A DNA stretch of 64,000 bases. Source: Pseudonocardia sp. N23. GTDB taxonomy: Bacteria > Actinomycetota > Actinomycetes > Mycobacteriales > Pseudonocardiaceae. Each line of letters starts with the position of its first letter. Within the stretch, counting starts at the first letter, position 1. The notes beneath the pieces were generated by a model. It did no database searches, was not told where the DNA came from, and saw nothing but the letters and a program-made list of their open reading frames with translations. Shown here piece after piece: positions 52,632-60,097 of this stretch. The DNA is taken from contig NZ_BEGX01000052.1 of assembly GCF_002583555.1 (NCBI RefSeq), positions 62,001 to 126,000 of the forward strand, written 5' to 3'. A program made the translations under genes and the position numbers.

Positions 52632-53929
52632 CCACCCTGGACGAACGCATCGCCCTGGCCGACGCGGAGGCCGCCGAGCTGGCCGCGAACCCGGACCTGG
52701 CTGACCTGCCCATGGATGAGATCCTCGCCGCCGCGGAGGCCGAGCGGATCGCTCGCATCATCGCGCGGACGCGGGCGGTGCGCGAGGCGCAGGCGCGGGC
52801 AGCCGAGCTGCGGGCGCGGGCGGAGCGCCGACACGCGGCGATCGACTCGCACGAGGCCGCCGAGCGGGCCGAGGTGCGGCGGATCGAGGCGGCGGACAAG
52901 GCACTGCGTTCCTCGCGGGACCGACTCGCCAAGGCCTCCAGCGCCGCTGTGGAAGCGCTTCAGGCGCTGTGGGATGCCGGGCAGGCCCACGACGGCCTCG
53001 TGGCGCAGACAGCGCGTGAGCTGCGCGCCGCAGGCCTTCCGGCGCGCTACCAGGACGGCGACCTGGCGGAGGACTTCGCCACGGGCGGCGCCACGGACGG
53101 CGCGGTCGTGCTCGGGGGGCAGTGGTGGGTGCGGCTCGCGCCGTGGGCGACGCACGCTGGGGAGGCTAACGATGCGACCTGCCGCGCCGGCCCCGAGGCG
53201 ATGACAGCGCCCCGGGACCGGCGAGCTCCAGCCCGAACCCGAGGCGCCGGCAGCACCCCGGGGTCGGCTGCCCCGACTACGACGCCAGCGCGTGGTGGCG
53301 CTGGGCGAGCTGGAACGACGGCAGGAACGAGCCGTGCACGTAGAAGCGGCCCCGCGGCGACACCTGGAGCAGGTAGACCTCAGCGCTGCCACCGCGGCGG
53401 ATGGCCCGCAGGATCGCCCGATCGCCGTCGGGGGCGAGCATCGGCGCACCGGTGTTGTCCCGGTAGACAGGCCAGTACGGCGTGCCCTTGCCCGCGGGCT
53501 GCGGGTCGGCTACGTGGCCGTCGAGCGGTCCGCCGAGGTATCCGACCTCGGGCCAGTCGACGATCAGCGGTTCGGTCATGGAGTCCTCCGTTGGGTCCAT
53601 TGTGGATGATCCGGGCGATGGGTGCGGCGTGGTCGTGGTGTGGCCGGGCTCCAGCGGTAGCCGCGGACCTGGAGCCACGCCTTCACTGCGTCGACGCCTG
53701 TGGTCTCGGCGACGTCGAGCAGCACGGCGACGTGGCTGCGCACGGCCGGCCAGTCCTCGGGGTCGATCGCGAGGGTGTCGCGGCCTCCGAGTTCATCGGA
53801 GACGATCTCCTCGTCGCTACGTTCGGACCGGAGCCCGGCCCAGGACCGCAGGTCACGGGACCAGGTGATCTGGCGGCGGTTGAACGACGCGCGTTCCCAC
53901 TCCAGCCAGAGCTCGCAGTCGTCGGCTAG
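52628..53929 (+). CDS. coiled-coil hypothetical protein; 3' end doubtful
   Basis: The frame is open for 433 codons, but only the first 180 or so look like protein: a long Ala/Glu/Arg coiled coil (ERIARIIARTRAVREAQARA ... AERRHAAIDSHEAAERAEVR) and a small C-terminal domain with QWWVRLAPWATH. After about 53170 the translation becomes Arg/Gly/Ala/Pro-rich and runs antisense through two well-supported leftward genes (53277-53579 and repSA). A TAA lies one frame off at about 53168, so a frameshift that removed the true stop is likely. Confidence 0.5.
   Translation: MTTLDERIALADAEAAELAANPDLADLPMDEILAAAEAERIARIIARTRAVREAQARAAELRARAERRHAAIDSHEAAERAEVRRIEAADKALRSSRDRLAKASSAAVEALQALWDAGQAHDGLVAQTARELRAAGLPARYQDGDLAEDFATGGATDGAVVLGGQWWVRLAPWATHAGEANDATCRAGPEAMTAPRDRRAPARTRGAGSTPGSAAPTTTPARGGAGRAGTTAGTSRARRSGPAATPGAGRPQRCHRGGWPAGSPDRRRGRASAHRCCPGRQASTACPCPRAAGRLRGRRAVRRGIRPRASRRSAVRSWSPPLGPLWMIRAMGAAWSWCGRAPAVAADLEPRLHCVDACGLGDVEQHGDVAAHGRPVLGVDREGVAASEFIGDDLLVATFGPEPGPGPQVTGPGDLAAVERRAFPLQPELAVVG
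53277..53579 (-). CDS. hypothetical protein downstream of repSA
   Basis: 100 residues from ATG 53579, RBS GGAGGA, ATGA overlap with the repSA stop. Sequence has YLGGPLDGHVADPQPAGKGTPYW and a C-terminal YLLQVSPRGRFYVHGSF. The GGPLDG pattern occurs in small actinobacterial phage and plasmid proteins of unknown role. Translational coupling to repSA supports it as real. Confidence 0.65.
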   Translation of the reverse strand: MTEPLIVDWPEVGYLGGPLDGHVADPQPAGKGTPYWPVYRDNTGAPMLAPDGDRAILRAIRRGGSAEVYLLQVSPRGRFYVHGSFLPSFQLAQRHHALAS

Positions 53930-54838
53930 GCCGGTGGCCAGGGCGTCGCGCAGGACGGCGAACGGGGAGCGGTTGCCGTCGCGGCCGTCCTTCGCCGACT
54001 GGGCGGTCACCTCGGCGGTGATCTTGGCGAGGTAGTCGGCGACCTGTTCCATGGACGGAGCGGTCATCTGCACCGGGCGGACGTCGAGCCCGCCGCGGTT
54101 CTCCACTGCGTCCATCCCCTTGCGCGCCAGGGCGTTGGCCCAGCGGTGGAACCATCGGCGCCCGAGCTCGCCGGCCAGGTCGGGGCTCACCGGGCCGTCG
54201 AACACCGCGAGGGCGTGGACGTGCAGGTGCCAGCCGTGCTCGCCGTGGGTGGCCTCCACGACCCGCACCCAGCCCAGCAGGCCCCAGGCCGCGCGTTCCC
54301 GCTCACACTGCCGCCCCGAGGTGACCGCGCCCCACGCAGCGGACAGGGCGCCCCACAGCTCGCCGAGGCGTTGCCCGGCGCGGTGTCGCATGGTCAGGGT
54401 GACCAGGTGGGCTGTGCCGCGGGCGGCGTGCACCGCCTCCAGGACGGCCAGTAGCTCGCCCGAGCGTTCCCCGGCGATGCGGCGGGCGCACACCGGGCAG
54501 GCCCACGGGGACCCGCAGGACTGGAGCCCGGCGAGCCCGGCGCGGCGACCCGCGGGCGTCTCGGAGACGCGCAGCACCGGGCCGCCCGCGCTGGAGTGGG
54601 TGACGCGGCCGCAGTTGCGCAGCCGCGGCAGCGACGACCAGTTCCACAGTCGCTCCCGCCATGCGATGGCGTCGGCCCGGCGGGCTCGTCGGCGATCCTC
54701 GCGGGCGGCCTGCTGACCTGCGGTGGAAGGGTTGTCCGCAGTAGTACCAAGGGGTCGGCCGCTGCGCGGCCTCCCGCCCCGCGCCCCCGACTTCGTCGGG
54801 CGCGGGGCGCTGGCGCTCACGGTGCCCGCGGTCGTCAT
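53576..54838 (-). CDS. repSA: rolling-circle replication initiator, RepSA-like (HUH)
   Basis: 420 residues from ATG 54838. A basic N-terminus is followed by cysteine motif C108-x5-C-x2-C117 (SCGSPWACPVC), then the HUH metal site H204-L-H206-V-H208 (GWHLHVHALAVF) and nucleophile Y269 in DYLAKI. This order matches RepSA-type initiators of pSAM2-like elements, which nick the origin and covalently hold the 5' end. ATGA coupling with the FtsK/TraB gene upstream. The symbol is by family resemblance. Confidence 0.9.
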   Translation of the reverse strand: MTTAGTVSASAPRPTKSGARGGRPRSGRPLGTTADNPSTAGQQAAREDRRRARRADAIAWRERLWNWSSLPRLRNCGRVTHSSAGGPVLRVSETPAGRRAGLAGLQSCGSPWACPVCARRIAGERSGELLAVLEAVHAARGTAHLVTLTMRHRAGQRLGELWGALSAAWGAVTSGRQCERERAAWGLLGWVRVVEATHGEHGWHLHVHALAVFDGPVSPDLAGELGRRWFHRWANALARKGMDAVENRGGLDVRPVQMTAPSMEQVADYLAKITAEVTAQSAKDGRDGNRSPFAVLRDALATGLADDCELWLEWERASFNRRQITWSRDLRSWAGLRSERSDEEIVSDELGGRDTLAIDPEDWPAVRSHVAVLLDVAETTGVDAVKAWLQVRGYRWSPATPRPRRTHRPDHPQWTQRRTP

Positions 54839-55977
54839 GCGGCCGGCCTTCCCGCGGTGATGGCCGCGGCGTAGTCGCCGTAGCTGCCGATCCACGGGCC
54901 GCGGATGCGGGCGAGCGGGATGCCCGGCCAGGTGCACAGCGCGATGCCGGGCGGTGCGGCGATGTGGCCGGCGGCGTAGGTGTCGGCGTCGGTGTGCAGG
55001 AGCTTGATGGAGTCCAGGCCGTCGACGCGGAAGGTGAGGCGTCCGGCGCACTGGGCCCGCTCAGCGCCGCCCACGATGGTCGCCTCCGCGCGCTGGGCGG
55101 CGAGGACGACCCGATAGCCGACCTTGTGGGACTCGGCCAGCAGGCGGGCGACCAGGGCGCGGACGCGCTTGCCGGTGGCGGTGCTGTCGGTGTCGAGCGC
55201 GCGCAGCACGGCGGGCCACTCCTCCAGCACGACGACACGCAGCGGCCACGCCGGGCCGACGGGCAGGACGTCGCGGTCCGCGGGCATTGCCGCGAGGCGG
55301 GCGTCCATGTCGGCGACCAGGCCGGCCAGCACCGCCTCGGTGGCGGCGAGGTCGCCGAGGCCGAGCGCGATGCGCCCACGGTGGTGGGTCGCGGCGAAGG
55401 GGCGCAGCGTGATCCCCGAGGGGTCGACGCCGGCCACTTCCACCTCGGCGCGGTGGGCGAGCTGGGCCAGCAGCGCGTAGAGCCAGGACGACTTGCCCGA
55501 CCGGGTCTGGCCCTGTACCAGCAGGTGGGGGAGGTCGACCGGCTCACACCGCAGGTCGTTGCCGTCCTCGCCGCGCCCGATCAGCAGGCCCAGCCCCGGC
55601 GTGAGCGGGAGCGTGTGGGCCAGTGGGTCGGCCAGCAGCAGCGCCACGCGGGCGTAGCCGGGCTGTTGGGCGGTCACCCGGGCCGCGGCGACGCCCATGC
55701 CCTCGGCGAGGCGGTCCGCGACGGCGGCCAGGTCGGCGGCGAGCTGGCTGGGCATCAGCTCGATGGTCAGCACCGGTGCGCCCCGCAGGTCAGCGGCGAC
55801 CATCCGCGGGGTGGCGATGAACCCGACGCCGGCCCCGTTGCTGCCCGCACGTCCCAGACCGGCGCCCTCGGCTGCGGCGCGCCACTGCGCGGCGAGGTTG
55901 TCGGCGACCGCCTGCCCCTCGCGCAGCCATCGACGGCGCGAGCTCGGGCGCCGGTCCGCGCCGTCGATGGCTGCCAT
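54835..55977 (-). CDS. FtsK/SpoIIIE-type DNA translocase (TraB/TraSA-like)
   Basis: 380 residues. Walker A GQTRSGKSS (156-164) in PHLLVQGQTRSGKSSWLYALL, Walker B LRVVVLEEWP (246-255), then LAESHKVGYRVVLAAQRAE, the conserved post-Walker helix of FtsK motors. No membrane segment is seen, so it is shorter than TraB but like TraSA-type AICE transfer ATPases. It would move double-stranded element DNA between hyphae. Coupled to repSA downstream. Confidence 0.87.
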   Translation of the reverse strand: MAAIDGADRRPSSRRRWLREGQAVADNLAAQWRAAAEGAGLGRAGSNGAGVGFIATPRMVAADLRGAPVLTIELMPSQLAADLAAVADRLAEGMGVAAARVTAQQPGYARVALLLADPLAHTLPLTPGLGLLIGRGEDGNDLRCEPVDLPHLLVQGQTRSGKSSWLYALLAQLAHRAEVEVAGVDPSGITLRPFAATHHRGRIALGLGDLAATEAVLAGLVADMDARLAAMPADRDVLPVGPAWPLRVVVLEEWPAVLRALDTDSTATGKRVRALVARLLAESHKVGYRVVLAAQRAEATIVGGAERAQCAGRLTFRVDGLDSIKLLHTDADTYAAGHIAAPPGIALCTWPGIPLARIRGPWIGSYGDYAAAITAGRPAA

Positions 55978-55978
55978 C

Positions 55979-56371
55979 TCAGGCCGCCTGTCCGTGCTGA
56001 GCAGGCTTGCCAGCCTGGCCCTCGATGCCTTCGGCCTTCAGCGAGACCTTCGCCCGGTTGGTGCCCTGCTCGACGTAGATGGTGGCGGTGAGGTTGCGGA
56101 ACTTGACGGGCTTCCACTTCTCGGTCCGCGGCTCGTCGTGGCTGGCGATGGTGACGCCGATGGCCTCGGCTCGCATGGCGTCGTCGTCGTCGACGATCAC
56201 GTCGACCGTCCAGAGCGGCGCGCCCAGTGTGCCGTCGGCGAGCTTCTCGCGGGCCTGGTTGCCGCTGGCGCGGCGGTTGCCGTCGGCGAGTTCGACGTAC
56301 TCGGCCTTCGACACGACCTTGCCGGTGCCCATGAACTGGATGCGGGACATGTCGACGGGGATGGAGCGCAT
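55979..56371 (-). CDS. conserved AICE accessory protein (hypothetical)
   Basis: 130 residues from ATG 56371, RBS AGGAG. Reads as a compact beta-rich domain: GTGKVVSKAEYVELADGNRRAS, PLWTVDVIVDDDDAMRAEAIGVTIAS and VKFRNLTATIYVE. It sits directly upstream of the FtsK-like gene with a 1-nt gap. An OB-fold or SSB-like role would fit but is not shown. Confidence 0.65.
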   Translation of the reverse strand: MRSIPVDMSRIQFMGTGKVVSKAEYVELADGNRRASGNQAREKLADGTLGAPLWTVDVIVDDDDAMRAEAIGVTIASHDEPRTEKWKPVKFRNLTATIYVEQGTNRAKVSLKAEGIEGQAGKPAQHGQAA

Positions 56372-56439
56372 GGTGGTTCTCCTGGTGGGTGCGTGAACAG
56401 ACCGCGCGCCGGACGGCGGGCGGGGGGTGTGGCGGAAAG

Positions 56440-56670
56440 TCAGCCGTGCAGGTGCAGGCGCGAGCGGTGCCCGGGTGGGCGAGCTCGGCTCAGCCGCAGG
56501 TTCGCCAGGCACGCGAGGGCGAGCGCCCAGGCCGCGGCGGTGGCGGTCATAGCGAGGTAGACCGCGGCGGGTGTCGCGCCGGTGGCGATCCACACGACGG
56601 ACAGGACGATGCCCGCGGCGCCGGCCAGGGCGGCGACGATGCAGAGGGCGAGAAGGACGGCGCGGGTCAT
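56440..56670 (-). CDS. small two-helix membrane protein
   Basis: 76 residues: two hydrophobic segments, about 5-30 (VLLALCIVAALAGAAGIVLSV) and 36-58 (AAVYLAMTATAAAWALALAC), then a basic tail. Small membrane proteins of this kind in AICEs are often spread (Spd) proteins that move the element between mycelial compartments; this is positional inference. ATGA overlap with the gene upstream. Confidence 0.6.
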   Translation of the reverse strand: MTRAVLLALCIVAALAGAAGIVLSVVWIATGATPAAVYLAMTATAAAWALALACLANLRLSRARPPGHRSRLHLHG

Positions 56671-57005
56671 CGCTCACCCCGCGGTCGGTGATTCTCTCGC
56701 TCCGACGGCCCGGCCTCCAGGGCGCTGCGCGTGGCTGCGCCATCGGCTTCGCCGACCCTGGACCCCGAACCGTCTCCGTCGAGCCTGGCCGGGACCGGGA
56801 TGAAGCCGGGGGTCTGCGTGCGGAGCAGGTAGCGCATGGCGCCCACGAGCTCGAAGGCGGCGCAGGCCCGCTCTTCAGCGGGTACGTACGCCCCTCCCGC
56901 GCGCTCGACGAGCTCCCGCAGTAACGCGAGGTGGTGGGCGGGGATCACGACGTCGCCGGGTTGAGGGTCTACGTCTGAAGGGGGTTGCGTCGATACCGTT
57001 GGCAC
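56667..57005 (-). CDS. hypothetical protein, first gene of the repSA operon
   Basis: 112 residues from GTG 57005, RBS AGGAG 7 nt upstream. Central amphipathic part PGDVVIPAHHLALLRELVERAGGAYVPAEERACAAFELVGAMRYLL; the C-terminus is polar and low-complexity. Not recognised. It heads the leftward block (112-, 76- and 130-residue proteins, FtsK-like, RepSA, 100-residue protein). Confidence 0.6.
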   Translation of the reverse strand: MPTVSTQPPSDVDPQPGDVVIPAHHLALLRELVERAGGAYVPAEERACAAFELVGAMRYLLRTQTPGFIPVPARLDGDGSGSRVGEADGAATRSALEAGPSERENHRPRGER

Positions 57006-57222
57006 GGGTCCACTCCTGATGGATCAAGTCCCCGGGGCCGGCGGTGCGAACGCCGCCCGGGGGCGAGTACAGAGACCACGGGAGTTGGTCACCCAGTGGT
57101 CACAGACGATCCAGAACAGGGACGTACGTCGCAGTGCTGACCAGCACGCTCTTGGCGGGCTGACCTGCACAGGGACTCTCTCCCAGCACGGACCAGCATG
57201 GTTCAGGACGGACTAGAGCCGT
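57006..57222. other. right-end non-coding region of the element
   Basis: Presumed promoter of the repSA operon plus attP arm DNA. Contains paired TGGTCAC units at 57086 and 57097, and GACCAGCACG (57140 area) / GACCAGCATG (57191), possible integrase or Xis sites. Confidence 0.5.
57086..57103. promoter_or_regulatory. candidate integrase arm site, right end
   Basis: Two TGGTCAC units with an 11-bp period, mirroring 46104-46121 in orientation and spacing; 120 bp from the attR core. Confidence 0.5.
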
Positions 57223-57265
57223 CTCTTAACCAGCGGGTTCGGGGTTCGAGTCCCTGACGGCGCAC
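57223..57265 (+). repeat. attR core, 43-bp direct repeat (orphan tRNA-Lys 3' end)
   Basis: Identical to 45998-46040. Followed by AATG, so the original chromosomal tRNA gene did not encode CCA. No 5' half, hence not a tRNA gene. Confidence 0.95.
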
Positions 57266-57272
57266 AATGACG

Positions 57273-57307
57273 TGACCTGGAAGAAGCAGTTCTTCCAGGT
57301 CATTTTT
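57273..57307 (+). terminator. native tRNA-Lys terminator, displaced by the element
   Basis: Perfect 13-bp stem TGACCTGGAAGAA / TTCTTCCAGGTCA, 4-nt loop, then T5. Right after the attR core. Confidence 0.88.
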
Positions 57308-57318
57308 CATGTATTGAC

Positions 57319-57591
57319 TCATCGATTCCTCGCCGCCGCCGATCTCACCGGCAGCCTGCGACGACGTCCCCGCCACGGCTCCGGCGAACACCACCTTCGG
57401 TGGATGTCGATGATCAGGATTCCGCGGAGTGCGGAGCCCCGCAACTCATCCAGGGCTTCGATGCGTGGTCCCGCGGTCGATACGGTCCTGGTGTCCCCGA
57501 CAGGACGTCCCTGTCCGGTCCCTCCCGCAGTCCCCCGACCGGCCACGTTCCGGACGATATCCACGAACGGGCCGTTCAGCGGATGGACCAC
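57319..57591 (-). pseudogene. DUF418-family N-terminal remnant
   Basis: In this frame 57465-57403 encodes RIEALDELRG followed by SALRGILIIDI, close to the DUF418 N-terminal signature (RIxALDxLRGxALxGILxxNI). After about 20 codons the similarity ends, and the tRNA-Lys terminator follows. The rest of the gene (normally about 380-400 codons) is absent, so only the 5' end survives. The remaining stretch 57308-57642 holds nothing else recognisable. Confidence 0.6.
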
Positions 57592-57642
57592 CGTTCACGG
57601 ATTCGTCGCGCGAGGGGCCGCATGCGCCGTTACCGTCGACGA

Positions 57643-58098
57643 GTGCCCGGCCCCGACCTGGTAGCGCTCAACGCGTCCATGATCGACAGAATTCTTCGCG
57701 AACCGCCCGACCCGATCGTCGACGGCGGCTACGCGCGCCGAGTGCTGCGCACCCGCGGCCGCCGCAGCGGGGTGACCCGCTCGACGCCGATAGGGGTCGT
57801 CGGCCTGGACGGTGGCCACTACCTCGTCTGCCCGGACGCGAACCGCGACTGGGCGCGCAACCTCGCCGCGGACCCCGGCTGCGCCGTCGTCTCACGCGAC
57901 GACGAGCAGCCCTGCACGACCGTGCCGGTGCCCGACGACGAGGCGGCCCCCGTCGTCGCCACCTACCTGTCTGCGATGCGGGACATGCCGTTCGCGACCA
58001 AGGCGTTCCCGGTCGGCCCCGACGCGGCGCCCGAGGAGATCCGCCCCCATCTGGGGACGATCCGGGTGCTGCGCCTCGTAGCGCGGGAGACGCCATGA
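57643..58098 (+). CDS. nitroreductase/deazaflavin (F420)-dependent family protein
   Basis: 151 residues from GTG 57643; TACCGT ends 6 nt before it, favouring this leaderless start over ATG 57622. Fold features: LRTRGRRSGVTRSTPIGVVGLDGGHYLV, NRDWARNLAADPGCAVV and a C-terminal IRVLRLVARE are typical of the Ddn/F420 split-barrel family (about 140-150 residues). Probably reduces a quinone or nitro compound with F420H2. ATGA overlap with the following FAD enzyme suggests a shared task. Confidence 0.87.
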   Translation: MPGPDLVALNASMIDRILREPPDPIVDGGYARRVLRTRGRRSGVTRSTPIGVVGLDGGHYLVCPDANRDWARNLAADPGCAVVSRDDEQPCTTVPVPDDEAAPVVATYLSAMRDMPFATKAFPVGPDAAPEEIRPHLGTIRVLRLVARETP

Positions 58099-59372
58099 AC
58101 GACGGGTTCGACCCGGAGGTCGTCGTCGCGGGCGGTGGTCCGGGCGGGATGGTCACCGCCTACCTGCTGGCCCGCAGCGGTGTGCGGGTCACGCTGCTGG
58201 AGTCGCACCGCGACTTCGACCGCGACTTCCGCGGCGACTCGCTGCACCCCTGGACCCTCGAGCTGCTCGACAGCCTCGGCCTCGCCGGCGACCTCCTCGC
58301 GCTCCCCCACTTCGCTGCGCGCTGGTTCCGCTTCCACACCCCCCACGGCACGATCCGCACCACCGACTACGGCGGCCTGCCGACGCCGTACAACTACGTC
58401 GCGCTCATGCCGCAGTCCCGGTTCCTCGACTTCATGGCCGCCCGCGCCGCCGAGCTGCCCGGGTTCGAGCTGCGGCTCGGCGCGAAGGTGACCGGGCTCC
58501 TCGTCGACGGAGAGACCCCCGACGGCGCGCCCGAGGTCACCGGGGTCCGCTACCGCGACGCCGCGTCCGGCGCCGAGCGCGAGCTGCGGGCGCGCCTCGT
58601 CGTCGGTGCCGACGGACGGTTCTCCCGGATGCGCCGCCTCGCCGGGCTCACGGCCGAACCGCTGGGCGCGCGCAGCGACCTGCTGTGGTTCCGGCTCCCC
58701 CGCCACGACGACGACCCGCCCGAGGCCGACGTCGACCTCTACTTCGGACGCCACCACTACGTCGGGCTCCTCGGGGGGCCGACGGACTGGCAGATCGGGT
58801 ACTCCCTGCCCAAGGGCGGCTACCCCGCGGTCCGCGACGCCGGGGTCGAGCCGATCCACCGCTTCGTCGCCGAGCACGTGCCGTGGCTCGCCGACCGCGT
58901 CGAGAAGCTGACGTCGATGGACGACACGACGCTGCTGTCGGTCGACATCTCCCGCGTCGCGACGTGGTGGCGGCCGGGGCTGCTGCTGATCGGCGACGCC
59001 GCGCACGTCATCTCCCCCGTCGGCGGCAACGGGATCCTGATGGCCGTCCAGGACGCGGTCGCGGCCACCAACCGGCTCGTCCCCGCGTTGCGCGCGGGCC
59101 GGGTCGGCCCCGACGTGCTGGCCGCGATCCAGGCCGACCGCGAACCCGCCATCCAGGTCGTGCAGGCCCAGCAGGTGCGGACGGAGAAGCGCGTCGCCAA
59201 GGCCCGTGAACGCGGCAGGCCGATGTCGCCGCCCGCGATCCTGCGGCTGGTCACAGCTCTGCCCGGGTTCCGGGTGCGGGCCGCGCGGCGCAACGCCTAC
59301 GGCCCCAACCCGCCCGCGCTCGACGTGTCGCTGCTGGTGACGCGGGCTCAGTCCTCGGACTCCGCGGCATAG
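58095..59372 (+). CDS. FAD-dependent aromatic-hydroxylase-type monooxygenase
   Basis: 425 residues. FAD motif VVVAGGGPGGMVTAYLLARSGV (GxGxxG), the DG motif LVVGADGRFSRMRR, and GD motif LLLIGDAAHVISPVGGNGILMAVQDAVA, all of the FAD_binding_3 (PHBH) group. DFDRDFRGDSLHPWTLELLDSLGL matches the FAD-dependent monooxygenase/halogenase branch. Coupled to the F420-type gene. It ends by a 25-nt convergent overlap with the DedA gene. Substrate unknown. Confidence 0.9.
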   Translation: MNDGFDPEVVVAGGGPGGMVTAYLLARSGVRVTLLESHRDFDRDFRGDSLHPWTLELLDSLGLAGDLLALPHFAARWFRFHTPHGTIRTTDYGGLPTPYNYVALMPQSRFLDFMAARAAELPGFELRLGAKVTGLLVDGETPDGAPEVTGVRYRDAASGAERELRARLVVGADGRFSRMRRLAGLTAEPLGARSDLLWFRLPRHDDDPPEADVDLYFGRHHYVGLLGGPTDWQIGYSLPKGGYPAVRDAGVEPIHRFVAEHVPWLADRVEKLTSMDDTTLLSVDISRVATWWRPGLLLIGDAAHVISPVGGNGILMAVQDAVAATNRLVPALRAGRVGPDVLAAIQADREPAIQVVQAQQVRTEKRVAKARERGRPMSPPAILRLVTALPGFRVRAARRNAYGPNPPALDVSLLVTRAQSSDSAA

Positions 59373-59983
59373 TCGTCGGCCATCCGCCGGGTACGCCGGC
59401 GGATGACCACGCTGACGCCCAGCCCGATCACCACCGCGACGAGCAGCGCCACCCACGAGAACCGCGACAGCCAGTGCTCCGCGACCACACCCAGCGAGTA
59501 GACGAGCATCGTGGTGCCCGTGGCCCACACGATGCCGCCGAGCGCGTTGGCGGCGAGGAACCGTGGGTAGTGCATCCCGAGCGCACCCGCGAGCGGGCCG
59601 GAGAAGATCCGCAGCAGCGCGACGAAGCGGCCGAAGAACACCGCCCACATCCCCCACCGGGTGAAGAACCGCTCGGCGACCTTCACATGGTCGGGGCCGA
59701 AATGCCTCGGGAAACGGCGGCCGAGACGATCGAACAACGACATGCCGTAGCGACGGCCGATGGCGTAGCCGATCGAGTCACCGACGATCGCGCCCGCACC
59801 CCCCGCCACCGCGATCCACATCGGCGACACCGCCAGCTCGTGATGCGACGCCAACAGCGCCGCGCTGACCAGCACGATCTCGCCGGGCAGCGGGATCCCC
59901 AGGCTCTCGATCCCCACGACGAGCCCGACCAGCAGGTACACCGTCAGTGGCGGGATCGTCTGCAGCACGCTGTCGAGCCACAT
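59348..59983 (-). CDS. DedA (SNARE-associated) family membrane protein
   Basis: 211 residues from ATG 59983, RBS GGGGAGGG. Membrane segments with ESLGIPLPGEIVLVSAALLAS, GDSIGYAIGRRYG, FFTRWGMWAVFFGRFVALLRIFSGPLAGALGM (the F-x-R-x2-P/G type motif) and NALGGIVWATGTT. DedA proteins take part in lipid-carrier recycling and membrane homeostasis in other bacteria. Confidence 0.9.
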   Translation of the reverse strand: MWLDSVLQTIPPLTVYLLVGLVVGIESLGIPLPGEIVLVSAALLASHHELAVSPMWIAVAGGAGAIVGDSIGYAIGRRYGMSLFDRLGRRFPRHFGPDHVKVAERFFTRWGMWAVFFGRFVALLRIFSGPLAGALGMHYPRFLAANALGGIVWATGTTMLVYSLGVVAEHWLSRFSWVALLVAVVIGLGVSVVIRRRTRRMADDYAAESED

Positions 59984-60097
59984 CGTCGTCCCTCCCCGGT
60001 CCCGCGCCCAGTCTGCCCCTGCGCGCCGTGGCATGTGGGCCACCCGATCGGCGGACCGCGACGGCCCTGTCCGTCACGGGTGGTTAGCGTGGATTCC

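Larger units (their letters stand above)
45998..57265. mobile_element. actinomycete integrative (conjugative) element in tRNA-Lys
   Basis: About 11.2 kb bounded by perfect 43-bp repeats. It carries a tyrosine integrase adjacent to attL, an XRE regulator, an excisionase-like protein, a primase-polymerase/helicase with iterons, a RepSA-like HUH initiator, an FtsK/TraB-like translocase and many small coupled genes. This is the set expected of an AICE, a type that replicates as a circle and transfers as double-stranded DNA through an FtsK-like ATPase. All key genes seem intact, so it could be active. Confidence 0.93.

Noticed and set aside
57019..57216. 65-codon plus frame at the right end of the element
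   Set aside because: No RBS, low-complexity, runs antisense to the operon promoter region; better explained as att arm DNA.
57223..57265. Second tRNA-Lys gene
   Set aside because: Only the 3' half is present; it is the attR copy of the att core.
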